Below, piece after piece: positions 1-10,361 of a DNA stretch of 64,000 bases. Source of the stretch: Congeria kusceri. Its lineage: Eukaryota; Mollusca; Bivalvia; Myida; Dreissenidae. Position 1 is the first letter of the stretch. Each line of letters begins with the position of its first letter. The position numbers and the translations under genes are program-made. The DNA is taken from NCBI GenBank assembly GCA_027627225.1, contig CM051027.1:85437951-85501950 (forward strand), in the 5' to 3' direction. Below the pieces are notes generated by a model. That model did not search any database and was not told where the DNA came from. It saw nothing but the letters and a program-made list of their open reading frames with translations.

Positions 1-212
1 AATACAAGTGTATTCCTGACGAAAACATCAGGTGCATGAGTACAGAAAATGTACCCAGGTACCAGCAAAAGCTAACCCGCCTTACATATACCACTCCAGT
101 CTCTAATCACCAGATATTATAAGTAACATATGATGCTGACACAAGATTTGTAACAAATATGTACATGTATCCCTATATTGCTGGTATCATATCGTAACTG
201 ATTAGAAGATTC
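1..212. other. Flanking sequence, nothing recognised
   Basis: AT-rich sequence next to the 3' end of the first LINE. I see no coding potential or repeat unit that I recognise. Confidence 0.5.
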
Positions 213-254
213 AACAGAACAGAACAGAACATTTTATTTAAGACTTGTACAAGT
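213..254 (-). repeat. LINE 3' end: palindrome, AATAAA and (GTTCT)n tail
   Basis: Reading the minus strand, a perfect 12-bp palindrome ACTTGTACAAGT (243-254) is followed by AATAAA and then about 3.5 copies of GTTCT (213-230). A hairpin followed by a short tandem tail instead of poly(A) is typical of CR1/L2-like LINE 3' ends, where the hairpin is thought to be recognised by the reverse transcriptase. Confidence 0.7.
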
Positions 255-374
255 ACATCGTCTACAACACATCAATATAATACATGCAATCAACATGACA
301 TAGCGTAGTGTTAAATAATTCTAATCAATGCGTATTTCGATCGAGGAATTCGGAGGATGAACGTTAACCGTGTG

Positions 375-3300
375 TTAATTATTAACGAAAGTTAGTGCAT
401 TTCTAACATTCATAGCTTCCTTAATAAACTTACACAGATTAAAAACATCTGATTTATTAGTTGAATTTAAAAGCTGGGTAAATTTATAGACAGAAGGTTT
501 TACATAGAAATATCTTCTAATATATTTTTTTCTGATGTCAGTATAACAATTGCAAATAATGGCAAAATGGTATTCGTCCTCTATATCTGTAGAATTACAA
601 AGTGTACAATATCTTTCCTCTCGTGGAATTCGATTATATCTTCCTGTTTGTATTCTGAGAGGAAGTCCATTTAATCTTAATCTATTCATGTATAAGCAAT
701 AACGTTTTGATAAAATATCTAAATATGGCTCGTAATAATGTGTTGATTTACACAATTTATACTGACACAACATTGAGCTGTTGTCAATTTTTGACATCGT
801 TTCTTGTTTAAAGGTGTCTATAATACGGGTTTTTAACTCATTCCAAAATAAATCCTGATTGATACTGCTAACATTATCAAATACGTATGCAAATCCATAA
901 TCAGCTAACAACTTTCTTATATTTGCTGCCCAATTTAAACGTCCGTTATAACTATCAATAACAGATTGGGAATCAATAGTTTTAACAATAATATTGTTTG
1001 AGCTAGCAATTTTCAGCCAGTATTTAATCATTCGAATATATCTACTAATAAACAATGGGTAACGTCCCAACTCACTATATGTAATTGCATTACAAGTATT
1101 TATTTTAACCTTTAACAATCGCTTGCAAAACTTAAGGTGGACTCTTTCAAGTTCCTTTGACTTAGTATAACCCCATACTTCACAGGAATAATTCAATATA
1201 GGACTCACAAAAGCATCAAATAACTGACACATTGTCTTAGGACTTAAGTCAAACTCCTTACATTTGCATAAAAGAATGTTCATTGCTTTCAAAGCTTTAC
1301 CAACTAGGTGTTCCTGATTTAAAATAAAATTTCCAGTGTAATTAAAAATTGTTCCTAAATAGTTAAAATCATTTACAACTTCTATTTTTTGTCCATCGTA
1401 TGACCAGTTTTAAATATTTAATAATCCACCCCTTTTACGAAAAACCATAATTTTAGTCTTCGAAGTATTTACCTTGAGTCTCCAGGTATCACAATATGAC
1501 TTTAAACTATTTAAATGTTGTTGTACCTCACATGGGGTTTTACCTAAAATGGCCATATCATCTGCAAAAAGTAGAAGTATCAATACAATATCATATAAAA
1601 CTAGGCCACAGTCAGTGCCTTTTTGTAAAAACAACTCTAAATCTTCGACAAAAATAGAAAACAATAGGGGTCACATTACTTCACCTTGACGCAAGCCCAC
1701 TGCATATTCAAAGTATTCAGAATAATTCGAACACAGTTTAACACGAGATTTAACATGCTGATACATATCTCTTACAATTCTTAAAAGTTTTCCACGTACA
1801 CCACAATTGTATAATTTCAACCACAAACCATTTCTATAAATAGAATCAAAACATTTCATCATGTCAACGAAAATAACATATAACCTTTTGTTTTCACTAA
1901 TATAATTTTGCACAATTGACATAAGTACAAATATTGCATCAACAGTGGATCTACCTTTCAAGAATCCGAATTGCGCATCCGAAATAGTGTTGTGCTCATT
2001 ACAAAACTGCTCAATTCGTTTGTTTATAACTGTAGTAAAAAGCTTCGCTAAACAACTAACCAATGTAATTCCTCTATAATTATTCACATCGTTTTTATCA
2101 CCCTTTTTATGCAATGGGATAATTGTACCTTCAGTCCAGTTATCTGGAAAATAACCAGAATTTAGTATAGCATTAAACAGATCACACAAATGTGATGATA
2201 AAATATCAATACTTTCAATTAAGTATTCATTTAAAATACAGTCACTGCCAAAAGCTTTGTTCCGTTTCAAAGATTTCACAGCGGTAACGATTTCATTAAC
2301 GGTAAAAGGTTGATCTAGTTCAGGAAAATATTCATTAGGATAATTAAAATCATTTTTTTCACAAAAAGTCTCCGCCTGAACATTTTCACAATCAAAAATG
2401 TTGTTACTTAAATTTGAAAAATATTCTTTGAACTCATTTAATGATAAATTATTTCCCACATTACTCGTTCGTTTGCTGAAATATTTCCAGAACTCTTTTG
2501 GTTTACTCTTTTTTAAGTTTTGAATTTCAACCATCTTTCGCTTGTAAAATATTGACTTCTTTTTACGTATGAAATTTTTATAATTCCTTTTACTCTCCCA
2601 TAGCTGTATTCTATTGGCGTCAGACGGACAAACATTAAAAACGACGCAGATTTGCTAGGTACGTGTTGCGAACATGTGTGCATTCAAGGTCAAACCAATC
2701 AGATTGTTTCGTATGTGAATTTTCATCAAAACTATAAATGGGCTTGACTAGTCGGTGTTTAGAAAACAATGGATCCGCTACACTGCGTAAAACATTAGTA
2801 AAATCGTTTAGTGCATTATTTATAGACTGTTTGCTATCACAGTTTATATTGTGAACAATGGTATTTAAATTCGGTAAACTAGCAATTATACCCGATCGGA
2901 ACTGTTGTAAAAACGTATCGTTCCATTTATATTTAATTTCTGAATAGCTATTATCTCTATTTTGGATAGTATTACACAACAATGATAAACGTATTGGGGC
3001 GTGATCGCTCCACTCATTAAATGGCCCAATATTTAAATCACTTATCAATGAAAAATTGCGTTCACAGCAAAGTACATAGTCAATCATGGACGAACCGTTA
3101 TGTGACAAAAACGTGAAGTTATTACTATCGCCAACACGGCCGTTAACAATGCGAATATTAAGTGATTTACACAAATCTAATAGTTTAATACCATGATTTG
3201 TGATCGGTCAACAGAGGCCCTTATTGGTGTACAGTCGGGTTCATAATCAATGTCATCGATTAATATATTAAATTTATCATGGGTAATAAAATCATTTTTA

Positions 3301-3794
3301 TTACCAACTCTGCTGTTAAAATCGCCAACAAGAAAAACAGCCCCTAAATTGCTATATTCAAAGACATCATTCTCCAAAACATCAAATAAATCAATGTCAA
3401 CAATATTGTATGCAGGTGAATCTTCGCACCATAAATACGTTCCACATAGATAAATATCCTGGTCAGTTTTAAAGAAATTTTTATCAAGTTTTAGCCAAAT
3501 TATTGTATCATAATGATTACGAATTATTTGAATACCTTCTTGTAAGCTTTCTTTGTAATAGAGAACAAATCCACCGCTACATCTCTTAGCATTTCTGTTT
3601 TGAAATTTTCGGTAAAAATTGTGAGATATGTAGCCATTAACAGAAACATTACTTTTTGAATTTGTCCAAGTTTCATATAAAAAACAAATGTCATTACATG
3701 ACAACATATTAACAAACTCACAGCACTGCTTTTTGTCACTAGTAAGTCCGTGCACATTCCACGACAAAACGGACAGGTCACCTCCGGCGTGCCC
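375..3794 (-). pseudogene. LINE ORF2 (endonuclease-reverse transcriptase), broken
   Basis: Several segments make up one ORF2. Endonuclease part (3767-3177 and 3174-2635) shows SWNVHGL at its start, LYETW, LVGDFNSRVG and SDHAPI, the usual APE-type catalytic motifs. The RT part (2534-1671 and 1664-375) shows PLHKKGD, NYRGITLVSC, QFGFLKGRS, FVDMMKCFDS, GLRQGE and FADD. The C-terminal part has CTLC followed by H and C in a CCHC-like spacing. Breaks: a frameshift near 3200, a stop at 2635-2637 followed by a further frame change before 2534, an in-frame TGA at 1671-1673 right after the RQGE motif, and an in-frame TAA at 1410-1412. After 2534 everything is in one frame apart from those two stops. 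The region lies in the same frame as ORF1, and I see no ATG before the first endonuclease motif. Confidence 0.9.
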
Positions 3795-4784
3795 CTACTC
3801 GCGTAACGGACGTCCGTCTACATAGAGCGTATCGTAAACAATCCACGCCCTTTTCCCTTGGTCTCTAGCTGCTTTTAACTTGGGTCCCAGTTTACGACGC
3901 TTGGCTAGTACCTCTTGCGGAAGCTGCTCGTACATTCTAAAGTTAGTACCCGTAAGGTGTTTCCATTGTTTCCGCACAAGTTCCCGGTCTTGGAAATATG
4001 TAAACTTGGCCACAATGGTGCGCACCTTTCCCGAAACTGGCTGCCCAGGGGATCTGTGTACGCGTTCGAATCGAATGTTGTCCGCGGTCACCTTAGCCAA
4101 TTTCAGAGCGTCATGTAGGTGTTGCCTGAGTTTCCGTTCCGTTACTTCCGGCGATTCATTACCACCAGTATTGTCCTCAGGGACGGAAGTAAATATTAGA
4201 TTATTTCGCATAGATTGCGATTTGAGATAGGTCACCTCCTCACTCAGACTAGCATTCGTTTTCTCAAGATCATCGACCCTGCTGGTTAACAAGGCAGCAC
4301 CGACATCGGCCCCGTCCACCTTGTCCTCAATCTTGGACACACGCTCTTCCAGTTTCTTTGACCGATCGTCTATTGCAACCCAAATACTTTTCAGCTCTTT
4401 TTCAAAACTACTAACCTTTTGTTCCAGTAGGTCCAAAACACCCAATTTCTTTTCTACTACTCCAAGCCGTTCACTTATAGACATCAAACACTTCATTACA
4501 TCCGAAATAGTCGGTTCCTTACTACTGCAACTGGCCATGTTGAAAATACTTGCAGAATTGTCACAATCTAAAGCCGTATCTGATATAAATACACTATTAT
4601 TCTGCTCTTGTTCATCGCCAAATAACACAGCGTTGGTCTTATTTAAAACGTCACTTACACTGACCGTATCATCAATTTCACCCGACGGGCCTCCATGTTT
4701 GAACTGTTTACTCTGAACCGTTACAGCGCTACTATTTTCACTGCTATTTCTATCTTTTCTTTTATTGTTTTTATTTTTTCCCAT
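3795..4784 (-). CDS. LINE ORF1 RNA-binding protein (L1 ORF1p-like), intact
   Basis: An uninterrupted 329-aa frame starts at a real ATG (4784-4782). Residues 1-30 are lysine/serine rich. Residues ~95-190 are heptad-like (for example SSFEKELKSI, SKKLEERVSKIEDKVDG, VDDLEKTNASLSEEV), predicted coiled coil for trimerisation. Residues ~192-275 look like the non-canonical RRM of L1-type ORF1p (RNNLIFTSVPE as one RNP strand, VRTIVAKFTYFQDRELV as the other). Residues ~276-329 match the C-terminal domain (FRMYEQLPQEVLAKRRKL). In this family the protein coats LINE RNA and acts as a nucleic-acid chaperone. It ends in TAG, with ORF2 continuing in the same frame. The ORF is richer in G+C than its flanks. 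Confidence 0.88.
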   Translation of the reverse strand: MGKNKNNKRKDRNSSENSSAVTVQSKQFKHGGPSGEIDDTVSVSDVLNKTNAVLFGDEQEQNNSVFISDTALDCDNSASIFNMASCSSKEPTISDVMKCLMSISERLGVVEKKLGVLDLLEQKVSSFEKELKSIWVAIDDRSKKLEERVSKIEDKVDGADVGAALLTSRVDDLEKTNASLSEEVTYLKSQSMRNNLIFTSVPEDNTGGNESPEVTERKLRQHLHDALKLAKVTADNIRFERVHRSPGQPVSGKVRTIVAKFTYFQDRELVRKQWKHLTGTNFRMYEQLPQEVLAKRRKLGPKLKAARDQGKRAWIVYDTLYVDGRPLRE

Positions 4785-4990
4785 ACTATAACTATAGCTC
4801 CATATATAAGATTAAACACTAAGCACTTTTCAAGTCACAGCAAGCTTAAAACACACAATTTATCCGCATTTTTATAATTTTACATTTCTTCATCGAAAAA
4901 TACGTATGTCTCCCGCGCTAGTCACGTGATCAACACCAAAGGTAACTGGTTTCTAGTTACGTGAACTTCATTGAAAAAAAGGCTCTGTTG

Positions 4991-5465
4991 AGTGGAAGAG
5001 GCTAAAAATGGTTGTTTTGTGAAGTGTTTTAGCTATTAATTCAGCAGAAAAATTATAGCATTCTTTTGTTTAAATAGTAATCTTTTGAATTCTGACACAG
5101 CAATACTGATTGTTACATGTAACGTGGTGTTGCTTTTTAATTTATGCTCAATATAAGATCCAAACATGTCATATTTAATTTCTAATTCAGATGTTTTATA
5201 CGTATTTAGATCGTGCATTATTCAATAAAACATCAACAAAATTATGTAACTAATTCCAAGTCGGGTCATTTTTTTAATCATACAAAGATAAAACTTTGAG
5301 CCAATTTGAACATGTCAATAAAAATAGAACATTCTGTATTATTTACCTCACAGAAATCAATATTGATACGAATTATCAACCTTTCAGTCCCTTGGTCACT
5401 TGCTGTGGAACGATTTATTTGAACATTCATGATGATTTATGAACAACTGGACATAGCCCTAAATA
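4991..5465. other. Spacer between LINE and tandem-cored element
   Basis: AT-rich with only short chance reading frames. I see nothing I can name. Confidence 0.4.
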
Positions 5466-5943
5466 AACTAGAATTGTCACATAAGTGACGGATATACCCC
5501 CACAATATGACCTTGTCACATAACTATGACATCCATTCGAAAGAAATGGACAGAGAGAGTATGCTTTAATTTGCAAATGGTCAACAGTGTATTTGGAAAA
5601 ATTTAATTTCAATAGGAGCCATAACTCTGTCAACATTTAGTGGTTTGTAACCAAAGTTGAGCTTGATCTGCATTTTATGATATTACACCTATGTACCAAA
5701 AATAATTTAATTATGTGAAGCCTTTCATAAGTTATTGTCCATGTTTTTCGGAAAATTTAAGTCAAAAAGGGGCCATAACTGTGTCAAAATTTAGTGGTTG
5801 GTAACCATAGTCGAACTTGACCTGTATTTTATGATGCTACACATGTGTACCAATAATTATTTAAATATGTCAAGCCATTGTTGAGTTATCGTCAGGAAAC
5901 CATGTTTTAAGGGTATTTAAGTCAAATGAAGGGCCATAACTCT

Positions 5944-7757
5944 AACAAGTGGGCCATGATGGCCCTAGGTCGCTCACCAGAGTTTAAGGCATCATAATGG
6001 CTAATAACAAGAGGGCAAAATGGCACTAAACCCCTTACCGGAGTATAAAAATCTGGGCCTTGCAGGTTCAGAGGTTTTTTAGTCTATATAATACATGTGA
6101 CCCACAGCATGTGGCCACTTTCTACCTTTGGGGCAAAAATTGAAAAATATTTGTAGTGGACCACTATTCACTGTTACACACCAAATATGAAACCACTGGG
6201 CCTTGCGGTTGCAGAGGATAAGATTTTAAAAGTCATTTTGCTATTAAAATGTATATAAACCATGTGACCCCCAGGTGCATCATGGGAACAATCTTCGTAG
6301 AGGACCACTCCACAATGTTTCACGCAAAATATAAAACCTCTGGGCCTTACAGTTTCAACAAGAAAGATTTTTAAGGCCCACTTGCCGTATAAGTTTATAT
6401 AAACCATGTGACCCCTGGGTCATTGCCACTTTTTACCCCAGGGGCATACTTTGAACAATCTTTGTGGAAGACTACTATACAATGTTACATATCAAATACG
6501 AAAACACTCCTGTTTCAGAATAGATTTTAAAGTCATTTTGCTATATCTATATAAACAGTGTGACCCCCAGGGCAGGGCCAGTTTTGACCCCTGAGACATC
6601 ATTTGAACAATCTTTGTAGAAGACAAAACTATACAATGTTACATACCAAATATCAAACCTCTGAGCCTTACGGTTTCAGAGATTTTTTAAGTCATTTTGT
6701 TATTTAAGTCTTTATAAACCATGTGACCCCCGGGGTAGCCCAGTTTGACTCCAGTGGCATCATTTGAACAATCTTTGTAGAGGACCACCATACAATGTAA
6801 CATACCAAATATCAAACCTCTGGGCCTTACAGTTTCAGAGAAGATTTTTAAAGTCATTTTGCTATATAAGTCTATATAAACAATGTGACCCCGGGGCGTG
6901 GCCAGTTTTGACCCCAGGGCCATCATTTGAACAATCTCTGTAGAGGACCACTATACAATGTTACATACCAAATATGAAACCTCTAGGCCTTGCGGTTTCA
7001 GAGGAGAAGATTTTTAAAGTCATTTTGCTATATAAGTCTATATAAAGAATGTGACCCCGGGGCGTGGCCAGTTTTGACCCCAGGGGCATTATTTGAACAA
7101 TCTCTGTAGAGGACCACTATACAATGTTACATACCAAATATGAAACCTCTAGGCCTTGCGGTTTCAGAGAAGATTTTTAAAGTCATTTTGCTATATAAGT
7201 CTATATAAACAATGTGACCCCGGGGCGGGGCCAGTTTGGACCCCAGGGGCATTATTTGAAAAATCTTTGTATAGGACCACTACACAATGTTACATAACAA
7301 ATATGAAACCTCTAGACCTCGCTGTTTCAGAAGAGGAGATTTTTTAAGTCATTTTGCTATATAAGTCTATATAAACCATGTGACCCCCGGGGCGTGGCCA
7401 GTTTTGACCCCAGGGGGATCATTTGAACAATCTTTGTAGAGGACCACTAGAGGATGTCACATACCAAACATGAAAGCTCTGAGCCTTGCGGTTTCATAGG
7501 AGAAGATTTTTAAAGTTTTCACTATTCAAATCTATTTGAGCTCTGGTGACCTACATATGCAGCTGACCCTAAAGATTTGAACAACTTTGAAAGAGGTCCA
7601 CCCAAGGATCATTCCTGTGAAGTTTAGTGAAAATCTGCCAAGCGGTTTAGGAAAAGATGTTGTTTAAATGAAAAGTTGACGGCGCACGCACGCACGACGG
7701 ACAATGGGCGATCACAAAAGCTCTCCATGAGCACTTTGTGCTCAGGTGAGCTAAAAA
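5944..7757 (+). mobile_element. Helentron-like tandem-cored element nested in the previous one
   Basis: Starts AACAAG followed by hairpin GGGCCATGATGGCCC and then GCTCACC; ends with hairpin TGAGCACTTTGTGCTCA, GGTGAGC and TAAAAA. The start GCTCACC and end GGTGAGC are inverted complements. The outer repeat resumes at once on both sides (…ccataactct before, aatttagtgg after), which fixes the insertion boundaries to within a few bases. Confidence 0.65.
6060..7545 (+). repeat. Tandem array of ~163-bp units (about 9 copies)
   Basis: The anchor GTGACCC recurs at about 6097, 6264, 6408, 6559, 6723, 6885, 7051, 7214 and 7380, spacing 144-167 bp. Units share 'tttgaacaatctttgtagag', 'ttacataccaaatat' and 'gtcattttgctatataag'. 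Reading frames inside are short and follow the repeat, so they are not genes. Confidence 0.85.
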
Positions 7758-8107
7758 TTTAGTGGTCTGTAACCAATGTCGAACTTGACCCGTATTTTGT
7801 GATGCTACACATGTTTACCAAAAATTATTTGAATATGTCAAGCAATTCTTGAATTATCATCCGGAAATCATGTTTTTAGGGAAGTTTAAGTCGAAAAGGG
7901 GCCATAACTCTGTCAAAATTTAGTGGTTTGTAACCAACATCAAACTTATCCTGTACTCTATGATGTTACACGTGTACCAAAAATTATTTGAATATGTCAA
8001 GCCTTTCTTGAGTTATCATCCGGAAACCAAAAACCAACAGACCGACGGACTGGCAGACCGACAAGCTCACTTTTATATACCGCCTCTAAATTTCATTTGT
8101 GGGGGTA

Positions 8108-9134
8108 CAAATTAAACATTGGGTTGTTATTATTTTTTATTTAAAAAAAAACAACACAAACATAACATTTTGATGTAAATATACAGATGCTATGCCATTC
8201 AAAAACTGATGTGTTTAAATGCACATACTATATGATTAGGTCATTCCATATATTATGTCTACATGTTTTAAAATACATATACATTTATCTTTATCTTTAA
8301 AATTGTATCATTTGCTTATATAACCCATGTTAACATTAATTTTAATTTTGTCATAAAACTAAACACATAATACAATTATTGTACCAGATCAGCATAAACA
8401 AATAAATATATATTGTAACAAATGATTATTGTTAAGTTTCAAGTAGTTATACTAGCAAAAGTAAACATAAAATGTAATAATGTCCTGTAGCCACTGTAGC
8501 CACGGTTATGTTTGATTTTCAGGTACAAGCTGTACAGAATCAAGAGAGCAAATTGAGGCAGAAGCTTATAAATGACTAGGAATGCATAAAGCAAACAGTA
8601 ATACAGTTTATCAAATACAAATCAAGAGTCGAGGATCTCATTACAGCATCTGACTACTTGTTTATACATTTATATCCTGTTCACACATCAAACTCGGATA
8701 CTGCTTCACAAAAATACGGCACGTTTGTTCTTGATAAAATCTATACTAACCACTCATAAGGTCATACAATACCATACATATGATCACATACTGAGGATTG
8801 ATTTCATTTAAACATTGGGCAGAGATTACGAAGGGAATCTGACCAAAAACTAATATGACATCATAAAACATCTATAGGCAAAACATGCTCTGACTGTGCT
8901 ATTACATGCCTGTCCTATTTCCAGATAATCCACTAAAAGCAAATTAATTGATGTTTATTTACACGTCACATACTAGGATTGGGAGTGCATTGATTACCAC
9001 TTTTGAATATTATTATGTTCTATACCAAACTTTTGCTGACAATAACTAACAATTATTGTAAAAAATTGTTTTTAGATTAGTTTTACAACAACAAAAGGAA
9101 AGAGTTCTTCAAAAAGTATTTAAAAACAGTGTTT
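8108..9134. other. Unannotated AT-rich interval
   Basis: About 1 kb of AT-rich sequence without a reading frame or repeat that I recognise. Confidence 0.4.
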
Positions 9135-9142
9135 AAATCCTT

Positions 9143-9954
9143 AGGGAAAGATCTAGAGCGAAATAGCAGGGTGCTGCACCGTGCTCCTTTTTGGTTCCCC
9201 CCTGCTGCCCCTCTGGGCTGGGTGCTGCACCCTGCTCCTTTTTGGTTCCCCCCTGCTGCCCCTCTGGGCTGGGTGCTGCACCCTGCTCCTTTTTGGTTCC
9301 CCCTGCTGCGCCCCTCTGGGCTGGGTGCTGCACCGTGCTCCTTTTTGGTTCCCCCCTGCTGCCCCTCTGGGCTGGGTGCTGCACCGTGCTCCTTATTGGT
9401 TCCCCCCTGCTGCCCCACTGGGCTGGGTGCTGCACCGTGCTCCTTTTTGGTTCCCCCTGCTGCCCCTCTGGGCTGGGTTCTGCACCCTGCTCCTTTTTGG
9501 TTCCCCCCTGCTGCCCCTCTGGGCTGGGTGCTGCACCATGCTCCTTTTTTGGTTCCCCCCTGCTGCCCCTCTGGGCTGGGTGCTGCACCCTGCTCCTTTT
9601 TGGTTCCCCCCTGCTGCCCCTCTGGGCTGGGTGCTGCACCCTGCTCCTTTTTAGTTCCCCCCTGCTGCCCATCTGGGCTGGGTGCTGCACCCTGCTCCTT
9701 TTTGGTTCCCCCCTGCTGCCCCTTTAGGCTGGTCAACACAGAAATGTTGAATATCTTTAAAAATTCAATATTATTTGGAAAATATTCAATGATGAATGAA
9801 AAGACTATGCTAAAAAACCATAATTAGAAGCAATACACTAATAAAAACTCATAATTTATTAAGTTATTAGAAAATATCATCAAACTGGACCGGCTTTCCA
9901 CCCTGCTCCTTTTTAGCAGTACCCTGTACCTTTTGAGATCCTAGATCTTTCACT
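9143..9954 (+). mobile_element. TIR (hAT-type) MITE carrying an expanded 51-bp minisatellite
   Basis: The left end AGGGAAAGATCTAG (9143 on) and right end CTAGATCTTTCACT (to 9954) are inverted repeats with one mismatch. They are flanked by an exact 8-bp direct repeat AAATCCTT (9135-9142 and 9955-9962), the target-duplication length of hAT elements. Left of centre is an array of 51-bp units; the right half is AT-rich. A second, inverted copy at 11430-11732 shares the ends and both flanks of the array. No transposase is encoded. Confidence 0.8.
9169..9730 (+). repeat. 51-bp minisatellite, 11 units, inside the MITE
   Basis: Units begin GGGTGCTGCACC and run through CTGCTCCTTTTTGGTTCC and CTGCTGCCCCTCTGGGCT. 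The array is 562 bp, which is 11 x 51 plus one base. Because 51 is 17 codons and the units are GC-rich with no stops, several frames on both strands stay open for 150-230 codons; a protein-coding role is unlikely. Confidence 0.9.
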
Positions 9955-10165
9955 AAATCCTTGAACAATATTGATATTTTTTTTCCATTTTAAACTTTTC
10001 TAAAGTTCTGACATTATATTACAATCACATTTCATGAGACAGACACCAGACATAGCTTTCTACTGGTAACATTTAAAGGTAACATTTAATTTGGACAAAT
10101 ATTAACTGATCACACAACAGAATAACTCACACACAGCCACAACATTCAATGGAACTGATTTATGA

Positions 10166-10171
10166 TTTATT
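10166..10171 (-). promoter_or_regulatory. Poly(A) signal AATAAA for the SNAP29-like gene
   Basis: On the minus strand AATAAA lies 27 nt after the SNAP29 stop codon. A GT-rich stretch (gttgtggctgtgtgtgag and gttgtgtg, at about 10110-10150) follows at the distance expected of a downstream element. This predicts a 3' UTR of only about 45-60 nt. Confidence 0.5.
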
Positions 10172-10197
10172 TAAGAAATGTTCTTGTAAGTATTTGT

Positions 10198-10361
10198 CTA
10201 TTTCAGAATGCCTCTCATCTGTCGGTTCTGGTCTGTTATCTTTATATCCGCCCTGCCCACCTGCACGTTTATCCGATCCAGCTGCTCGTTTTGCGACTGA
10301 ATTTCATCTCCGAGACCGGTTGCAAGTCCTTTCAATCGAGCCATTCCAGCTGACATGAGAT
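10198..10361 (-). CDS. SNAP29: SNAP29-like exon 3 (terminal)
   Basis: Begins after TTGCATAG; 164 nt to TAG. Encodes the second SNARE helix (LKGLATGLGDEIQSQNEQLD … ITDQNRQMRGILK). Frame is kept from exon 2 (phase 1, split Asp codon). Confidence 0.88.

Larger units (their letters stand above)
213..4990 (-). mobile_element. Two-ORF non-LTR retrotransposon (LINE), near full length, inactive
   Basis: On the minus strand this reads 5' UTR, ORF1 (coiled coil plus RRM-like RNA-binding protein), ORF2 (AP-type endonuclease, reverse transcriptase, C-terminal CCHC-like region), then a 3' UTR ending in an AATAAA motif and a short (GTTCT)n tail. This domain order is that of APE-type LINEs (CR1/L2/Jockey-like clades); I cannot place the clade without a tree. 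ORF1 is intact, while ORF2 carries frameshifts and stops, so this copy is dead. The 5' edge is uncertain: it is set after the AT-rich leader upstream of ORF1, which contains an E-box-like GTCACGTGAT at 4921-4930. No target-site duplication was found. Confidence 0.85.
5466..8107 (+). mobile_element. Helentron-like (HINE-type) element with tandem core, outer element
   Basis: The 5' end near 5466 has a hairpin GTCACATAAGTGAC followed by TACCCCCACAA; the 3' end near 8095 has TTGTGGGGGTA, the inverted complement. Between them are ~165-bp repeats of the type 'ggccataactctgtcaa...tttagtggttt...aacc', with units near 5605-5770, 5770-5940, 7755-7900 and 7900-8030. Short subterminal inverted repeats, terminal hairpins and a tandem core match non-autonomous Helentron-associated elements known in bivalves and insects. 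It is interrupted by a second element of the same build (5944-7757). No protein is encoded. Confidence 0.55.

Noticed and set aside
3880..4716. Plus-strand open frames across LINE ORF1
   Set aside because: Antisense shadows of an intact minus-strand ORF with clear domains.
5944..7757. Canonical Helitron (TC…CTRR, A|T insertion)
   Set aside because: The 3' hairpin followed by CTAA is suggestive, but the start is AACAAG rather than TC and there are subterminal inverted repeats, so a Helentron-like assignment fits better.
9083..9827. Long overlapping open frames on both strands (up to 232 aa)
   Set aside because: They are by-products of a stop-free 51-bp tandem repeat inside a MITE, open in several frames at once.
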